DNA of 9,249 nt from an uncultured Bacilli bacterium (GCA_947598425.1 CANQFH010000040.1:1-9249); one strand, 5' to 3'. Counted from the stretch's first letter, positions 1-6,331 are shown. Program-made: numbers and translations. Notes: generated by a model from the sequence alone, not told the origin.

Positions 1-174
1 AATATCTTTATTAATTATAAAAGTATAACCCGCTAAACATGCTAACTTCTTTACCTTTTTATAGTTTTCTATTGCTTCACTTAATTCGCTACTTCCAGGT
101 ATAAACATCATTTCTGCTAAGATAAACTTTTTACTATCATTATCTATACCTATCAATACATATTCTTTTTCCAT
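1..174 (-). CDS. unrecognised protein, N-terminal 58 residues (runs off left edge)
   Basis: An open frame starts at ATG 174 and continues past base 1, so only the first 58 residues are visible. It begins MEKEYVLIGIDNDSKKF and stays open to the edge. A strong Shine-Dalgarno site (AAGGGGAG, 185-178) sits just before the ATG, which makes this a believable gene. The visible part alternates hydrophobic strand-like stretches (VLIGI, FILAEMMFI) with a charged helix-like stretch (about 29-43). I see no signal peptide or membrane segment. I do not recognise the family. In many Firmicutes the genes after rplQ are the ECF transporter ATPases (ecfA), but this sequence shows no P-loop and does not resemble them. 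It begins 31 bases after the rplQ stop, just past a terminator-like hairpin, so expression probably depends on readthrough or on a promoter inside rplQ. Confidence 0.75.
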   Translation of the reverse strand, partial: MEKEYVLIGIDNDSKKFILAEMMFIPGSSELSEAIENYKKVKKLACLAGYTFIINKDI

Positions 175-185
175 AAACTCCCCTT

Positions 186-207
186 AAAAAAGACCCTTTG
201 GTCTTTT
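186..207 (-). terminator. intrinsic terminator after rplQ
   Basis: Read on the minus strand, AAAAGACC (207-200) pairs perfectly with GGTCTTTT (195-188) across a 4-base loop (199-196). The run of six Ts formed by the end of the hairpin and the next two bases (191-186) completes an intrinsic terminator shape. The stem is short and only half G/C (4 of 8 pairs), so it may be leaky. The ascending arm includes two bases of the rplQ stop codon. The Shine-Dalgarno site of the next gene starts directly after the T run. It is the only terminator-like element I found in the window. Confidence 0.7.
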
Positions 208-547
208 ATACTAATTCTATTCTTACTTCTAATGCATCATCGCCACGGCGTTCACTAAGTTTAATTAACTTGGTATAACCACCATTACGATTTTCATATC
301 TAGTTGCAAGTTCATTAAATACTTTATTAACAACTTCTTTATCATTATGTAAGAAAGCTAAAGCTTTACGACGTGATACTAAAGTACCTCTTTTACCATA
401 AGTAATCATTTTATCAACAAATTTTCTTACTTCTTTGGCTCTGGCTTCAGTTGTTACTAAAGATTCATGCATAATAACGTCCTTTGTAAGTCCTGCTAAA
501 ATGCTTCTTCTAATACGTGTTTCTCTACCTAATTTTCTATATGCCAT
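206..547 (-). CDS. rplQ: 50S ribosomal protein L17
   Basis: L17 is a large-subunit protein lying near the exit side of the 50S particle. The 113-residue product is the short bacterial form. It opens with the family signature MAYRKLGR, has the basic region TTEARAKEVRKFVDKMIT (32-49) and GKRGTLVSRR (51-60), and ends with the conserved ATRYENRNGGYTKLIKL (81-97) and a terminal ELV. The ATG at 547 is chosen because its Shine-Dalgarno site AAGGAG lies 9 bases upstream; that site forms the last two codons (Lys-Glu) of rpoA, so L17 translation is probably coupled to alpha. It is the last gene before the terminator-like hairpin, as in the alpha operon of Firmicutes. It ends in TAA. Confidence 0.97.
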   Translation of the reverse strand: MAYRKLGRETRIRRSILAGLTKDVIMHESLVTTEARAKEVRKFVDKMITYGKRGTLVSRRKALAFLHNDKEVVNKVFNELATRYENRNGGYTKLIKLSERRGDDALEVRIELV

Positions 548-553
548 AATCCA

Positions 554-1501
554 TTACTCCTTAAATGTAAGTCCTAAATCAGCAACTTTATCAAGAACTT
601 CTTTTAGACTCTTCTTTCCTAAGTTTCTAATCTTAGTAACTTCTACTTCTCTTTTATTAACTAAATCTTGTACAGTATGTATTCCTGCTCTTTTTAAGCA
701 ATTATATGCTCTTACACTAAATTCTACTTCTTCAATTGGTGTTTCTAATGTTTTAGTAATTGTATCAACTTTCTTTTCTTGCATTAAACCTGAGAAATCA
801 CTAATTGCATTTAAATCAGTAATAATATTAAAGTGTTCAACTAGAATTTTAGCTGCTAAAGCTAAAGCCTCTTCTGGAGTCATACTACCATTTGTAGTAA
901 CTTCCATTACTAATTTATCATAATTTTCATTTTGACCTACTCTAGTATCAACTACTTCATATTTAACTAACTCAATTGGTGAATATGATGAATCAATCGC
1001 AATTGTACCAACTTTTGAATCTTCTAATCTCTTCTTATTTTCTTTAGCTTCTACATATCCACGACCATTTTCAACAGTCATTTCAATATCAATTTTACCG
1101 CCTTCAACTAAATTACAAATTACTAAATCTTCATTAATAACTTCTACTTCAGCATCTTTTTCAATCATTCCTGCAGTTACTGGACCAACTGTATCAGCAT
1201 GTAATCTAATTACTTTCATTTCATTAGAATGATTCTTAACAACTAAATTCTTAATTGCTAATACAATACTAGTAACATCTTCCACCACACCTTCAATTTT
1301 TTGAAACTCATGGAAAACTCCATCAATTTTAATACTAGTTACAGCACTTCCTGGTAAACTTGATAATAATACTCTTCTTAAGGCATTACCTATAGTAGTA
1401 CCAAATCCTCTTTCTAATGGTTCTAATTCAAACTTACCATAAAAATTATCTTTTTGATATTCTGTAATTTTGTATTCAGGTTTTTCAAACTTTATTGTCA
1501 T
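554..1501 (-). CDS. rpoA: DNA-directed RNA polymerase subunit alpha
   Basis: Alpha dimerises to start assembly of RNA polymerase; its C-terminal domain touches promoter UP elements and activators. The 315-residue length matches Firmicutes alpha. The N-terminal domain shows the dimer and beta-contact motif LEPLERGFGTTIGNALRRVLL (about 27-46) and a second conserved stretch TNGSMTPEEALALAAKIL (203-220). A linker of roughly 232-252 leads to the C-terminal domain, which has VRAYNCLKRAGI (263-274) and IRNLGKKSLKEV (291-302). Arg264 aligns with the E. coli DNA-contacting Arg265. The ATG at 1501 follows AAGGAAGGGGAT. The gap from the rpsK stop is 20 bases, one of the widest in the cluster. The gene ends in TAA, and its last two sense codons provide the ribosome binding site of rplQ. 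Confidence 0.98.
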   Translation of the reverse strand: MTIKFEKPEYKITEYQKDNFYGKFELEPLERGFGTTIGNALRRVLLSSLPGSAVTSIKIDGVFHEFQKIEGVVEDVTSIVLAIKNLVVKNHSNEMKVIRLHADTVGPVTAGMIEKDAEVEVINEDLVICNLVEGGKIDIEMTVENGRGYVEAKENKKRLEDSKVGTIAIDSSYSPIELVKYEVVDTRVGQNENYDKLVMEVTTNGSMTPEEALALAAKILVEHFNIITDLNAISDFSGLMQEKKVDTITKTLETPIEEVEFSVRAYNCLKRAGIHTVQDLVNKREVEVTKIRNLGKKSLKEVLDKVADLGLTFKE

Positions 1502-1521
1502 ACAATATCCCCTTCCTTACA

Positions 1522-1905
1522 TTAGTTTCTAGGTCTTTGTGGTGGACGACATCCATTATGAGGGACTGGTGTTTCATCTATTATACTTGTTACTTCTAAG
1601 CCTGCACTTTGTAATGAACGAATTGCATTTTCACGTCCAGGTCCTAAACCTTTAACATATACTTCTACTTTTTTAACTCCTTGTTCAATTGCTGCAGCTG
1701 CTGCGGCTTCTGCAGTAAGTCCTGCGGCATAAGGAGTTTTCTTTTTACTTCCTAAATAACCAATTCTTCCAGCACTTGACCAACTAATTACATTACCATT
1801 CTTTTCACTAATACTAACGATTGTATTGTTATAAGTTGAATGTACATGAGCAACTGCTTCTGGAATATTCTTCTTAATTTTTCTTTTTCTTCTATTATAC
1901 GCCAT
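1522..1905 (-). CDS. rpsK: 30S ribosomal protein S11
   Basis: S11 sits on the 30S platform near the mRNA exit channel. The 127-residue product is close to the usual 129. It has the family core AHVHSTYNNTIVSI (19-32), SWSSAGRIGYLGSKKKTPYAA (41-61), an alanine-rich helix (65-72) and KGLGPGRENAIRSLQSAGLE (85-104). The PHNGCRPP motif (115-122) includes Asn117-Gly118, the equivalent of the position known to form isoaspartate in E. coli S11. The extreme C-terminus is QRPRN rather than the common KRRRV. The start ATG 1905 has an AGAGGT Shine-Dalgarno site that begins within the rpsM TAG stop, 10 bases upstream. The only Trp is TGG. The stop is TAA. Confidence 0.97.
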   Translation of the reverse strand: MAYNRRKRKIKKNIPEAVAHVHSTYNNTIVSISEKNGNVISWSSAGRIGYLGSKKKTPYAAGLTAEAAAAAAIEQGVKKVEVYVKGLGPGRENAIRSLQSAGLEVTSIIDETPVPHNGCRPPQRPRN

Positions 1906-1915
1906 AAGTTAACCT

Positions 1916-2290
1916 CTACTTTCCAGCCTTTTTCTTATTAGCAACAACTTTTCCTTTACCTTTACGAGTTTTAGCATTTCTACTAGTTCTTTGTCCTCTT
2001 ACAGGTAAACCTTTTTTGTGTCTAATACCTTCATAGCAATTTATTTCCATTTTATTCTTAATACTCATTTGAACATCACGACGTAAATCACCTTCAACTA
2101 CATATTTATCAACTTCTTTACGTAATCTGGTAATCTCATCTTCAGTTAAATCTTTAATCTTTTTAGTTTCTTCTACTTTAGCATCTTTACAAATTGTTTT
2201 AGCTAAAGGACGACCTATACCATAAATTGCTGTAAGTCCTATACAAGTATGTTTTTCATTTGGTAAATCAATATTTTTAATTCTTGCCAT
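1916..2290 (-). CDS. rpsM: 30S ribosomal protein S13
   Basis: S13 lies in the head of the small subunit, contacts L5 across the subunit bridge and reaches towards P-site tRNA with its basic tail. The 124-residue product begins MARIKNIDLPNEK, shows the helix-two-turn-helix region around IYGIGRPLAKTI (22-33), VEGDLRRDV (65-73), and the signature GIRHKKGLPVRGQRT (88-102). It ends in a basic tail (TRKGKGKVVANKKKAGK) as expected. The ATG at 2290 is preceded by TAGGAGGATATAA, in which the TAG is the stop of rpmJ and also the first bases of the Shine-Dalgarno site. The gene ends in TAG, which in turn begins the ribosome binding site of rpsK. Confidence 0.97.
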   Translation of the reverse strand: MARIKNIDLPNEKHTCIGLTAIYGIGRPLAKTICKDAKVEETKKIKDLTEDEITRLRKEVDKYVVEGDLRRDVQMSIKNKMEINCYEGIRHKKGLPVRGQRTSRNAKTRKGKGKVVANKKKAGK

Positions 2291-2300
2291 TTATATCCTC

Positions 2301-2414
2301 CTAACCTTGTACTTGCTTATGTTTAGGATTATCACAGATAACCATAACTTTTCCATTTCTTCTAATTATTTTACATTTTTTACATATCTTTTTTACTGAT
2401 GGTCTAACTTTCAT
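2301..2414 (-). CDS. rpmJ: 50S ribosomal protein L36 (zinc-binding form)
   Basis: L36 is the smallest large-subunit protein and folds around one zinc ion. This 37-residue frame starts at ATG 2414 and ends at TAG 2301-2303. The sequence begins MKVRPSVKKICKKC and carries all four zinc ligands of the C-plus form: Cys11, Cys14, Cys27 and His32. Length and the segment CDNPKHKQVQG match the family. It lies between infA and rpsM, its usual place in Firmicutes and many other bacteria. The Shine-Dalgarno site TGGAGGAT follows directly on the infA TAA. The stop codon TAG is fused to the ribosome binding site of rpsM. Confidence 0.97.
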   Translation of the reverse strand: MKVRPSVKKICKKCKIIRRNGKVMVICDNPKHKQVQG

Positions 2415-2426
2415 AACTATCCTCCA

Positions 2427-2681
2427 TTATCTTTTATTCCATGTTATTATCCCACGTGTTAAATCATAAGGCGTCATTTGTACTGTAACGGTATCACCTG
2501 GTAAAACATGTATAAAGTTCATACGCATTTTACCAGAAACGTAGGCTTTTACAGTATGACCGTTGGCTAGTTCTACAAGATAATCGGAACCTTTTAGAAC
2601 TTCCACTACTTTGCCTTCTACTTCAATTTTATCATTTTTTTTAGATTCTGCCAAATTATTATTCTTTTTTGAATCCGCCAA
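2427..2681 (-). CDS. infA: translation initiation factor IF-1
   Basis: IF-1 blocks the A site of the 30S subunit during initiation. The OB-fold core is clear from KIEVEGKVVEVL onward, with ENGH-like ANGHTV, SGKMRM, LPGDTVTV and the C-terminal YDLTRGIIT. The usual MHFIRI reads MNFIHV here. No ATG start is available. The frame can begin at GTG 2690 (87 residues), TTG 2681 (84) or TTG 2654 (75). The Shine-Dalgarno AGGAG (2696-2692) lies 1 base before the GTG but 10 bases before the first TTG, so I prefer 2681, giving the typical Met-Ala beginning. The N-terminus contains a near-repeat, LADSKKNNN then LAESKKND, so the protein is longer than the usual 72 residues. It ends in TAA. Confidence 0.93.
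   Translation of the reverse strand: MADSKKNNNLAESKKNDKIEVEGKVVEVLKGSDYLVELANGHTVKAYVSGKMRMNFIHVLPGDTVTVQMTPYDLTRGIITWNKR
2631..2681 (-). repeat. infA: imperfect tandem repeat at the 5' end of infA
   Basis: Two adjacent units on the minus strand, 27 bases (2681-2655) and 24 bases (2654-2631), encode LADSKKNNN and LAESKKND. Both begin TTGGC and share a following Ser-Lys-Lys-Asn pattern with silent differences (TCA AAA AAG versus TCT AAA AAA). The differences suggest the duplication is not recent. Each unit starts with a potential TTG start codon followed by Ala, like the normal Met-Ala start of IF-1. Chance similarity in Lys/Asn-rich sequence is possible. Confidence 0.55.
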
Positions 2682-2691
2682 TTTTATCACT

Positions 2692-2696
2692 CTCCT
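2692..2696 (-). promoter_or_regulatory. Shine-Dalgarno site that decides the infA start
   Basis: AGGAG on the minus strand is the only good ribosome binding site ahead of infA. It is 1 base from GTG 2690, too close for normal initiation, and 10 bases from TTG 2681, which is acceptable. No comparable site precedes TTG 2654. Confidence 0.65.
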
Positions 2697-2706
2697 AAAG
2701 ATTATT

Positions 2707-3450
2707 TTATTCTTTTGTTAAAATAACATAGCCATCTTCAGTAACTAATACTGTATGTTCAAAATGAGCACTTGGACTGCCATCTTCAGTTCTAATAGTC
2801 CAATCATCATCTTCAACATATATATCTTCATCACCTAAAGTAAGCATTGGTTCTACTGCTATTACCATTCCTTTTTTAAGTCTAGTATGATCAGTAGTAT
2901 AGTAATTAGGTACATCTGGATCTTCATGAACACTAGTACCTACTCCATGTCCAACTAATTCTCTTACAACTCCTAAATGATGAATTTTAGCATAATTTTC
3001 AATTTTACTTCCAATGTCGCTTATTTTAACACCATCTTTAATAATACTCAACCCTTCATATAATGATTTTTCAGTATTTTTAACTAAATCTTCTACTTCT
3101 TTTGATGTCTTACCAACTATATAAGTATTAGCACTATCAGAATGGTATCCTTTGTATTCAACTCCAATATCTACAGAAACAACATCACCATTTTTAATTT
3201 TTCTATTAGATGGTATACCATGTACTACTTCATCATTAATAGAAATACAGATACTTGCTGGATACCCTTCATAATTTAAAAATGAAGGTTTACAATCATT
3301 TTTAATAATAAATTTATAAGCTATATCATTTAAGGCTTTAGTAGTAATACCTACTCTTAAATTCTTTTTAACTTCTAAATGCGTTAAATAATTGATATAT
3401 CCAGCATGTTTCATTAATTCAATTTCTCTATCACTTTTTATACTTATCAT
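2707..3450 (-). CDS. map: methionine aminopeptidase, type I
   Basis: This enzyme removes the initiator Met from new proteins using a two-metal centre. The 247-residue product is the compact type I form with no extra N-terminal zinc domain. The five metal ligands are visible: Asp94 in SVDIGV, Asp105 in HSDSANTY, His168 in VGHGVG, Glu200 in AVEPML and Glu231 in FEHTVLV. His77 (VVHGIP) and His175 (SVHEDP) match the conserved substrate-side histidines. The ATG at 3450 overlaps the adk stop as ATGA, with AAGGA 9 bases upstream inside adk, so translation should be coupled. Map follows adk in Firmicutes clusters, and here infA comes next without the small KOW-domain gene that some Bacilli place between them. 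The stop is TAA. Confidence 0.97.
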   Translation of the reverse strand: MISIKSDREIELMKHAGYINYLTHLEVKKNLRVGITTKALNDIAYKFIIKNDCKPSFLNYEGYPASICISINDEVVHGIPSNRKIKNGDVVSVDIGVEYKGYHSDSANTYIVGKTSKEVEDLVKNTEKSLYEGLSIIKDGVKISDIGSKIENYAKIHHLGVVRELVGHGVGTSVHEDPDVPNYYTTDHTRLKKGMVIAVEPMLTLGDEDIYVEDDDWTIRTEDGSPSAHFEHTVLVTEDGYVILTKE

Positions 3451-4094
3451 TTTAAAATTTCCTTAATCTTATCTGTAATTTTATCATTACCTATTTTAGT
3501 ATCTATAATATGTAATTTATTATTATTTAGATAAAATTCTTTAATTGGGGTAATATTCTCTATGAATGTTTTAAATCTAATTTGAAATGATTCTTCATTA
3601 TCATCACTTCTTTTTATTAATACTTTACCACATTTATCACATATATTATCTTTCTTTGGTCTTAAGGCCTCATAATAGATATTATATGATGCTCCACACT
3701 CACAAGTTATTCTTCCTAAAGCTCTTTTTAGGGCTTCTTCTAAATCAATATCTAAATAAATTACTTCATAATCATTAATATTTAATTCTTTAAATAATTG
3801 ATCTAATAAATATACTTGATTTAATGTTCTAGGAAAACCATCAAGAATAAATGGCTTAGTATTATTTTTTAATTTTTCTTTAATAAGTGAAAAGACAATA
3901 TCATCACTTACCAACATTCCTTTAGCCATAATATCTTTTATTTCTAAACCAATTTTACTTTCCTTACTCATTTCTTCTCTTAGCATATCACCAGTAGAAA
4001 TATGTAAGTATCCTAATTCTTTTAATTTAGAACTTTGTGTCCCTTTGCCAGCAGCTGGGGGAGCAATAAATATTACACTTTTCATATTATCCAT
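3447..4094 (-). CDS. adk: adenylate kinase
   Basis: Adk converts ATP plus AMP to two ADP in the cytoplasm. The 215-residue length fits the long form with a LID domain. Visible motifs are the P-loop region APPAAGKGTQ (11-20), AMP-site STGDMLR (33-39) and ILDGFPRT (83-90), the LID (about 127-165) and KRSDDNEESFQIRF (161-174). The LID keeps four Cys for zinc (131, 133, 152, 155), but the first pair is C-x-C rather than C-x-x-C. The P-loop has Ala at positions 11 and 14 where Gly is usual. The ATG at 4094 directly follows the secY TAA, with AAAGAG about 8 bases upstream; an alternative ATG at 4085 lacks a site. The stop TGA overlaps the map start and is followed in frame by TAA. It could serve other NMPs, but adenylate kinase is the best call. 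Confidence 0.95.
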   Translation of the reverse strand: MDNMKSVIFIAPPAAGKGTQSSKLKELGYLHISTGDMLREEMSKESKIGLEIKDIMAKGMLVSDDIVFSLIKEKLKNNTKPFILDGFPRTLNQVYLLDQLFKELNINDYEVIYLDIDLEEALKRALGRITCECGASYNIYYEALRPKKDNICDKCGKVLIKRSDDNEESFQIRFKTFIENITPIKEFYLNNNKLHIIDTKIGNDKITDKIKEILK

Positions 4095-5357
4095 TTATCT
4101 AACTCTTTTTCTTCTTTCTTTATAACTTCTAGCTAGTAAGCTACTTTCTAATTGTTTATAAGTTTCAATTGCTACTCCTACTACGATTAATAAACCAGTT
4201 CCTCCTACTGTTACTGAATTAGGTAAAGTAGTAAACTTTGTAATTAATACTGGTAAGATAGCTATTATAGTTAAGAAAATACTTCCTACTATAGTAAGTT
4301 TACCTATAGAATTACTAATATATTTAGAAGTATCACTACCTGGTCTAATACCTGGTATGTAACCTCCTCTTTCATTTAAATTCTTACTCATTTCATCAGG
4401 ATTCATAATCATAAATGTATAGAAATATCCAAAGAATATTATTAATATACAATATAATATTAATCCCGTATTAGAAGTATATACAATATATTTATTAATA
4501 AATGTTATTGCAGCTTCATTTTTAAATAAAGCAAATATTGTTGATGGAATTGTTAATAAAATTTGAGCGAATATTACCGGAATAACTCCAGCAGCATTTA
4601 ATTTAATTGGTAAATAATTTTGAGTAGCACCATAAGCACTAGTAGTTCTATTAGAATATTGTATTGGAATTCTTCTTTCAGCAATTGTGATATAGATTAT
4701 ACCTATTAATACTAATAAATATACTAATATAAAGGCTATAAATAATGTAATACCTAATACTGTACTATAAGAACCATTCATGAAGGCGCCATAGGCTCCA
4801 ATAAAGATCTTTGACATACTAAGCATGATACCAGCCATAATTAACATTGATGTTCCATTACCAATACCTTTTTTAGTAATTTCATCACCTAACCATAAAC
4901 AGAAAGATGTTCCAGCAGTCATAACTACTGCAGTTTTAACAATCTCTACTGTACCAAATGATTTTAGATAAAATATACATAAAGCATAAGATTGAACAAA
5001 GGCAAATATAATACCTAAGTATCTTGTAATTTTATTAATCTTTTGTCTACCAACATATCCTTCTTCTTTTAAATCTTTAAAGTAAGGAATAATGTCCATT
5101 TGCAATAATTGAGTAATAATTGATGCAGTAATGTATGGAGATACTCCTAATGCAAATATAGATACATTTTGAAGTCCGCCACCACTCATTAAGTTAAATA
5201 TTTCTAATACCCCTAAACCTTCAGTTATTCTTGATGCCCATGGAACTGTAACTGTAGTTCCTAAGCAGAATAAACCTAAACAGAATAGAGTAAAATAGAT
5301 TCTTTTTCTTAAATCTTTATTTGATTTATTGAATATTTGGGTAAACCCACGAAACAT
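4095..5357 (-). CDS. secY: preprotein translocase subunit SecY
   Basis: SecY is the membrane pore of the Sec export system, working with SecE, SecG and SecA. The 420-residue product has about ten hydrophobic segments, the first near 21-40. Family signatures are SPYITASIITQLLQ (73-86), DEITKKGIGNGTSMLI (158-173), the cytoplasmic loop AERRIPIQYSNR (226-237), NPDEMSKNLNERGGYIPG (319-336) followed by IRPG, and VGGTGLLIVVGVAIET (384-399). The C-terminus is basic (KERRKRVR), as expected for a cytoplasmic tail. The ATG at 5357 abuts the rplO TAG without a gap; its Shine-Dalgarno site GAGGTGAT (5369-5362) lies in the last codons of rplO. It ends in TAA, directly followed by the adk ATG. Placement after rplO is standard. 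Confidence 0.98.
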   Translation of the reverse strand: MFRGFTQIFNKSNKDLRKRIYFTLFCLGLFCLGTTVTVPWASRITEGLGVLEIFNLMSGGGLQNVSIFALGVSPYITASIITQLLQMDIIPYFKDLKEEGYVGRQKINKITRYLGIIFAFVQSYALCIFYLKSFGTVEIVKTAVVMTAGTSFCLWLGDEITKKGIGNGTSMLIMAGIMLSMSKIFIGAYGAFMNGSYSTVLGITLFIAFILVYLLVLIGIIYITIAERRIPIQYSNRTTSAYGATQNYLPIKLNAAGVIPVIFAQILLTIPSTIFALFKNEAAITFINKYIVYTSNTGLILYCILIIFFGYFYTFMIMNPDEMSKNLNERGGYIPGIRPGSDTSKYISNSIGKLTIVGSIFLTIIAILPVLITKFTTLPNSVTVGGTGLLIVVGVAIETYKQLESSLLARSYKERRKRVR

Positions 5358-5801
5358 CTAAATCACCTCAGCTTTGCCACCGGCTTCTTCGATTTTAGTA
5401 ACAGCCTTTGAAGAAAATCTATGAGCTTTAATAGTTAATTTCTTATCTAATGATCCATTAGCTAATACTTTAATGCCACATAAACTATTCTTAATAATTC
5501 CTCTTTCTTTTAATACTTCAGGTGTAACAACTTCACCATCTTTAAAGAATTTATTTAAATCATCTAAATTAATTGTAGCAAATTCACTTCTAAATCTCTT
5601 ATTATTAAATCCTCTTTTTGGTATTCTTCTATATAGAGGGGCTTGTCCACCTTGGAACCATGCTGGAATAGATGCACCACTTCTAGCTTTTTGACCTTTT
5701 TCTCCTCTAGTAGATGTTTTACCCATTCCACTTCCTGGTCCTCTACCGACTCTTTTTATTCCTTTTGTCTCTTTTGACTTTGGCAAATTTTCTAATCTCA
5801 T
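5358..5801 (-). CDS. rplO: 50S ribosomal protein L15
   Basis: L15 is an extended large-subunit protein that enters late in assembly. The 147-residue product begins MRLENLPKSKETKG and has the glycine- and arginine-rich N-terminal arm RVGRGPGSGMGKTSTRGEKG (17-36), QKARSGASIP (37-46) and GGQAPLYRRIPKRGF (51-65), followed by a globular C-terminal part ending GGKAEVI. The frame is open further upstream to 5894, but that part overlaps rpsE in another phase and does not look like L15. ATG 5801 has GGAGG (5815-5811) 9 bases upstream. It starts only one base after the rpsE stop; rpmD, usually found between them, is absent. Its last codons form the secY ribosome binding site and its TAG abuts the secY ATG. 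Confidence 0.97.
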   Translation of the reverse strand: MRLENLPKSKETKGIKRVGRGPGSGMGKTSTRGEKGQKARSGASIPAWFQGGQAPLYRRIPKRGFNNKRFRSEFATINLDDLNKFFKDGEVVTPEVLKERGIIKNSLCGIKVLANGSLDKKLTIKAHRFSSKAVTKIEEAGGKAEVI

Positions 5802-5802
5802 A

Positions 5803-6321
5803 TTATAATTCCTCCACTTTTTTGCCACGAAGGGCTGCAATATGTTCTGGAGTTCTTTGAGCTTGTAAACCTTGTAATGTTGCTTTAGCAACATTTATTT
5901 GAGTATTAGCTCCTAAACTTTTTGCAACAATATCTTTAACACCAGCAAGTTCTAATACTGCTCTAGCAGCACCACCGGCAATAATTCCACGACCTTCTTT
6001 AGCTGGTTTAATTAAGACAACACTTCTTCCTACTTTTCCAGTTTCTTCATGAGGAATAGTTCTATTATCTATTAAAGATATTTTAACAACATTCTTATTT
6101 GCTGCTTGAATTGCTTTTTTAATGGCTTCAGAAACTTCATTAGCTTTTCCAGTACCAATACCTACTAAACCTTTTCTATTACCAACAGCAACATCAGCTT
6201 TAAAACGGAAATGTCTACCACCTTTAGTAACTTTTGTTACTTTAGATATTGAGATAACTTTTTCTTCTAATAAATTTTTCTTAGCTTCATTATTTTTTCT
6301 TGTTACATTCTTCTTATCCAT
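5803..6321 (-). CDS. rpsE: 30S ribosomal protein S5
   Basis: S5 sits at the mRNA entry side of the 30S subunit and affects decoding accuracy. The 172-residue product has a Lys/Asn-rich N-terminus (1-17), the N-terminal RNA-binding domain starting LEEKVISISKVTKVTKGG (18-35) with KGGRHFRF (33-40), NRKGLVGIGTGKANEVSEAI (48-67) and the C-terminal domain with TIPHEETGKVG (88-98), GRGIIAGGAARAVLELAG (110-127) and KSLGANTQINVAKATLQGL (134-152). The usual GRRFRF reads GRHFRF. ATG 6321 is preceded by TAGGAGGATTCTT, where TAG is the rplR stop. The final codons (Val-Glu-Glu, GTGGAGGAA) supply the Shine-Dalgarno site for rplO. The stop is TAA. Confidence 0.97.
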   Translation of the reverse strand: MDKKNVTRKNNEAKKNLLEEKVISISKVTKVTKGGRHFRFKADVAVGNRKGLVGIGTGKANEVSEAIKKAIQAANKNVVKISLIDNRTIPHEETGKVGRSVVLIKPAKEGRGIIAGGAARAVLELAGVKDIVAKSLGANTQINVAKATLQGLQAQRTPEHIAALRGKKVEEL

Positions 6322-6331
6322 AAGAATCCTC

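Noticed and set aside
205..240. Possible promoter at the end of rplQ (TATAAA with TTAGAA upstream) for the unrecognised gene
   Set aside because: The -35 match is only about half and such sequences are common by chance at this base composition; the site also runs into the terminator stem.
435..923. Plus-strand open frame of 162 codons across rplQ and rpoA
   Set aside because: It lies antisense to two certain genes, has no good ribosome binding site and looks like no known protein; low GC minus-strand codons produce such shadows.
3587..3778. Plus-strand open frame inside adk, rich in His, Tyr and Leu
   Set aside because: Antisense shadow of adk; the odd composition comes from the complement of Asn/Lys/Ile codons.
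5803..5808. TATAAT before rplO as a possible -10 promoter element
   Set aside because: No TTGACA-like element lies about 17 bases upstream; the bases are explained by the rpsE stop codon and an AT-rich spacer.
5802..5894. Upstream extension of rplO to a longer protein
   Set aside because: The extra 31 residues overlap rpsE in another phase and do not resemble L15; ATG 5801 has a strong ribosome binding site and matches the family start.
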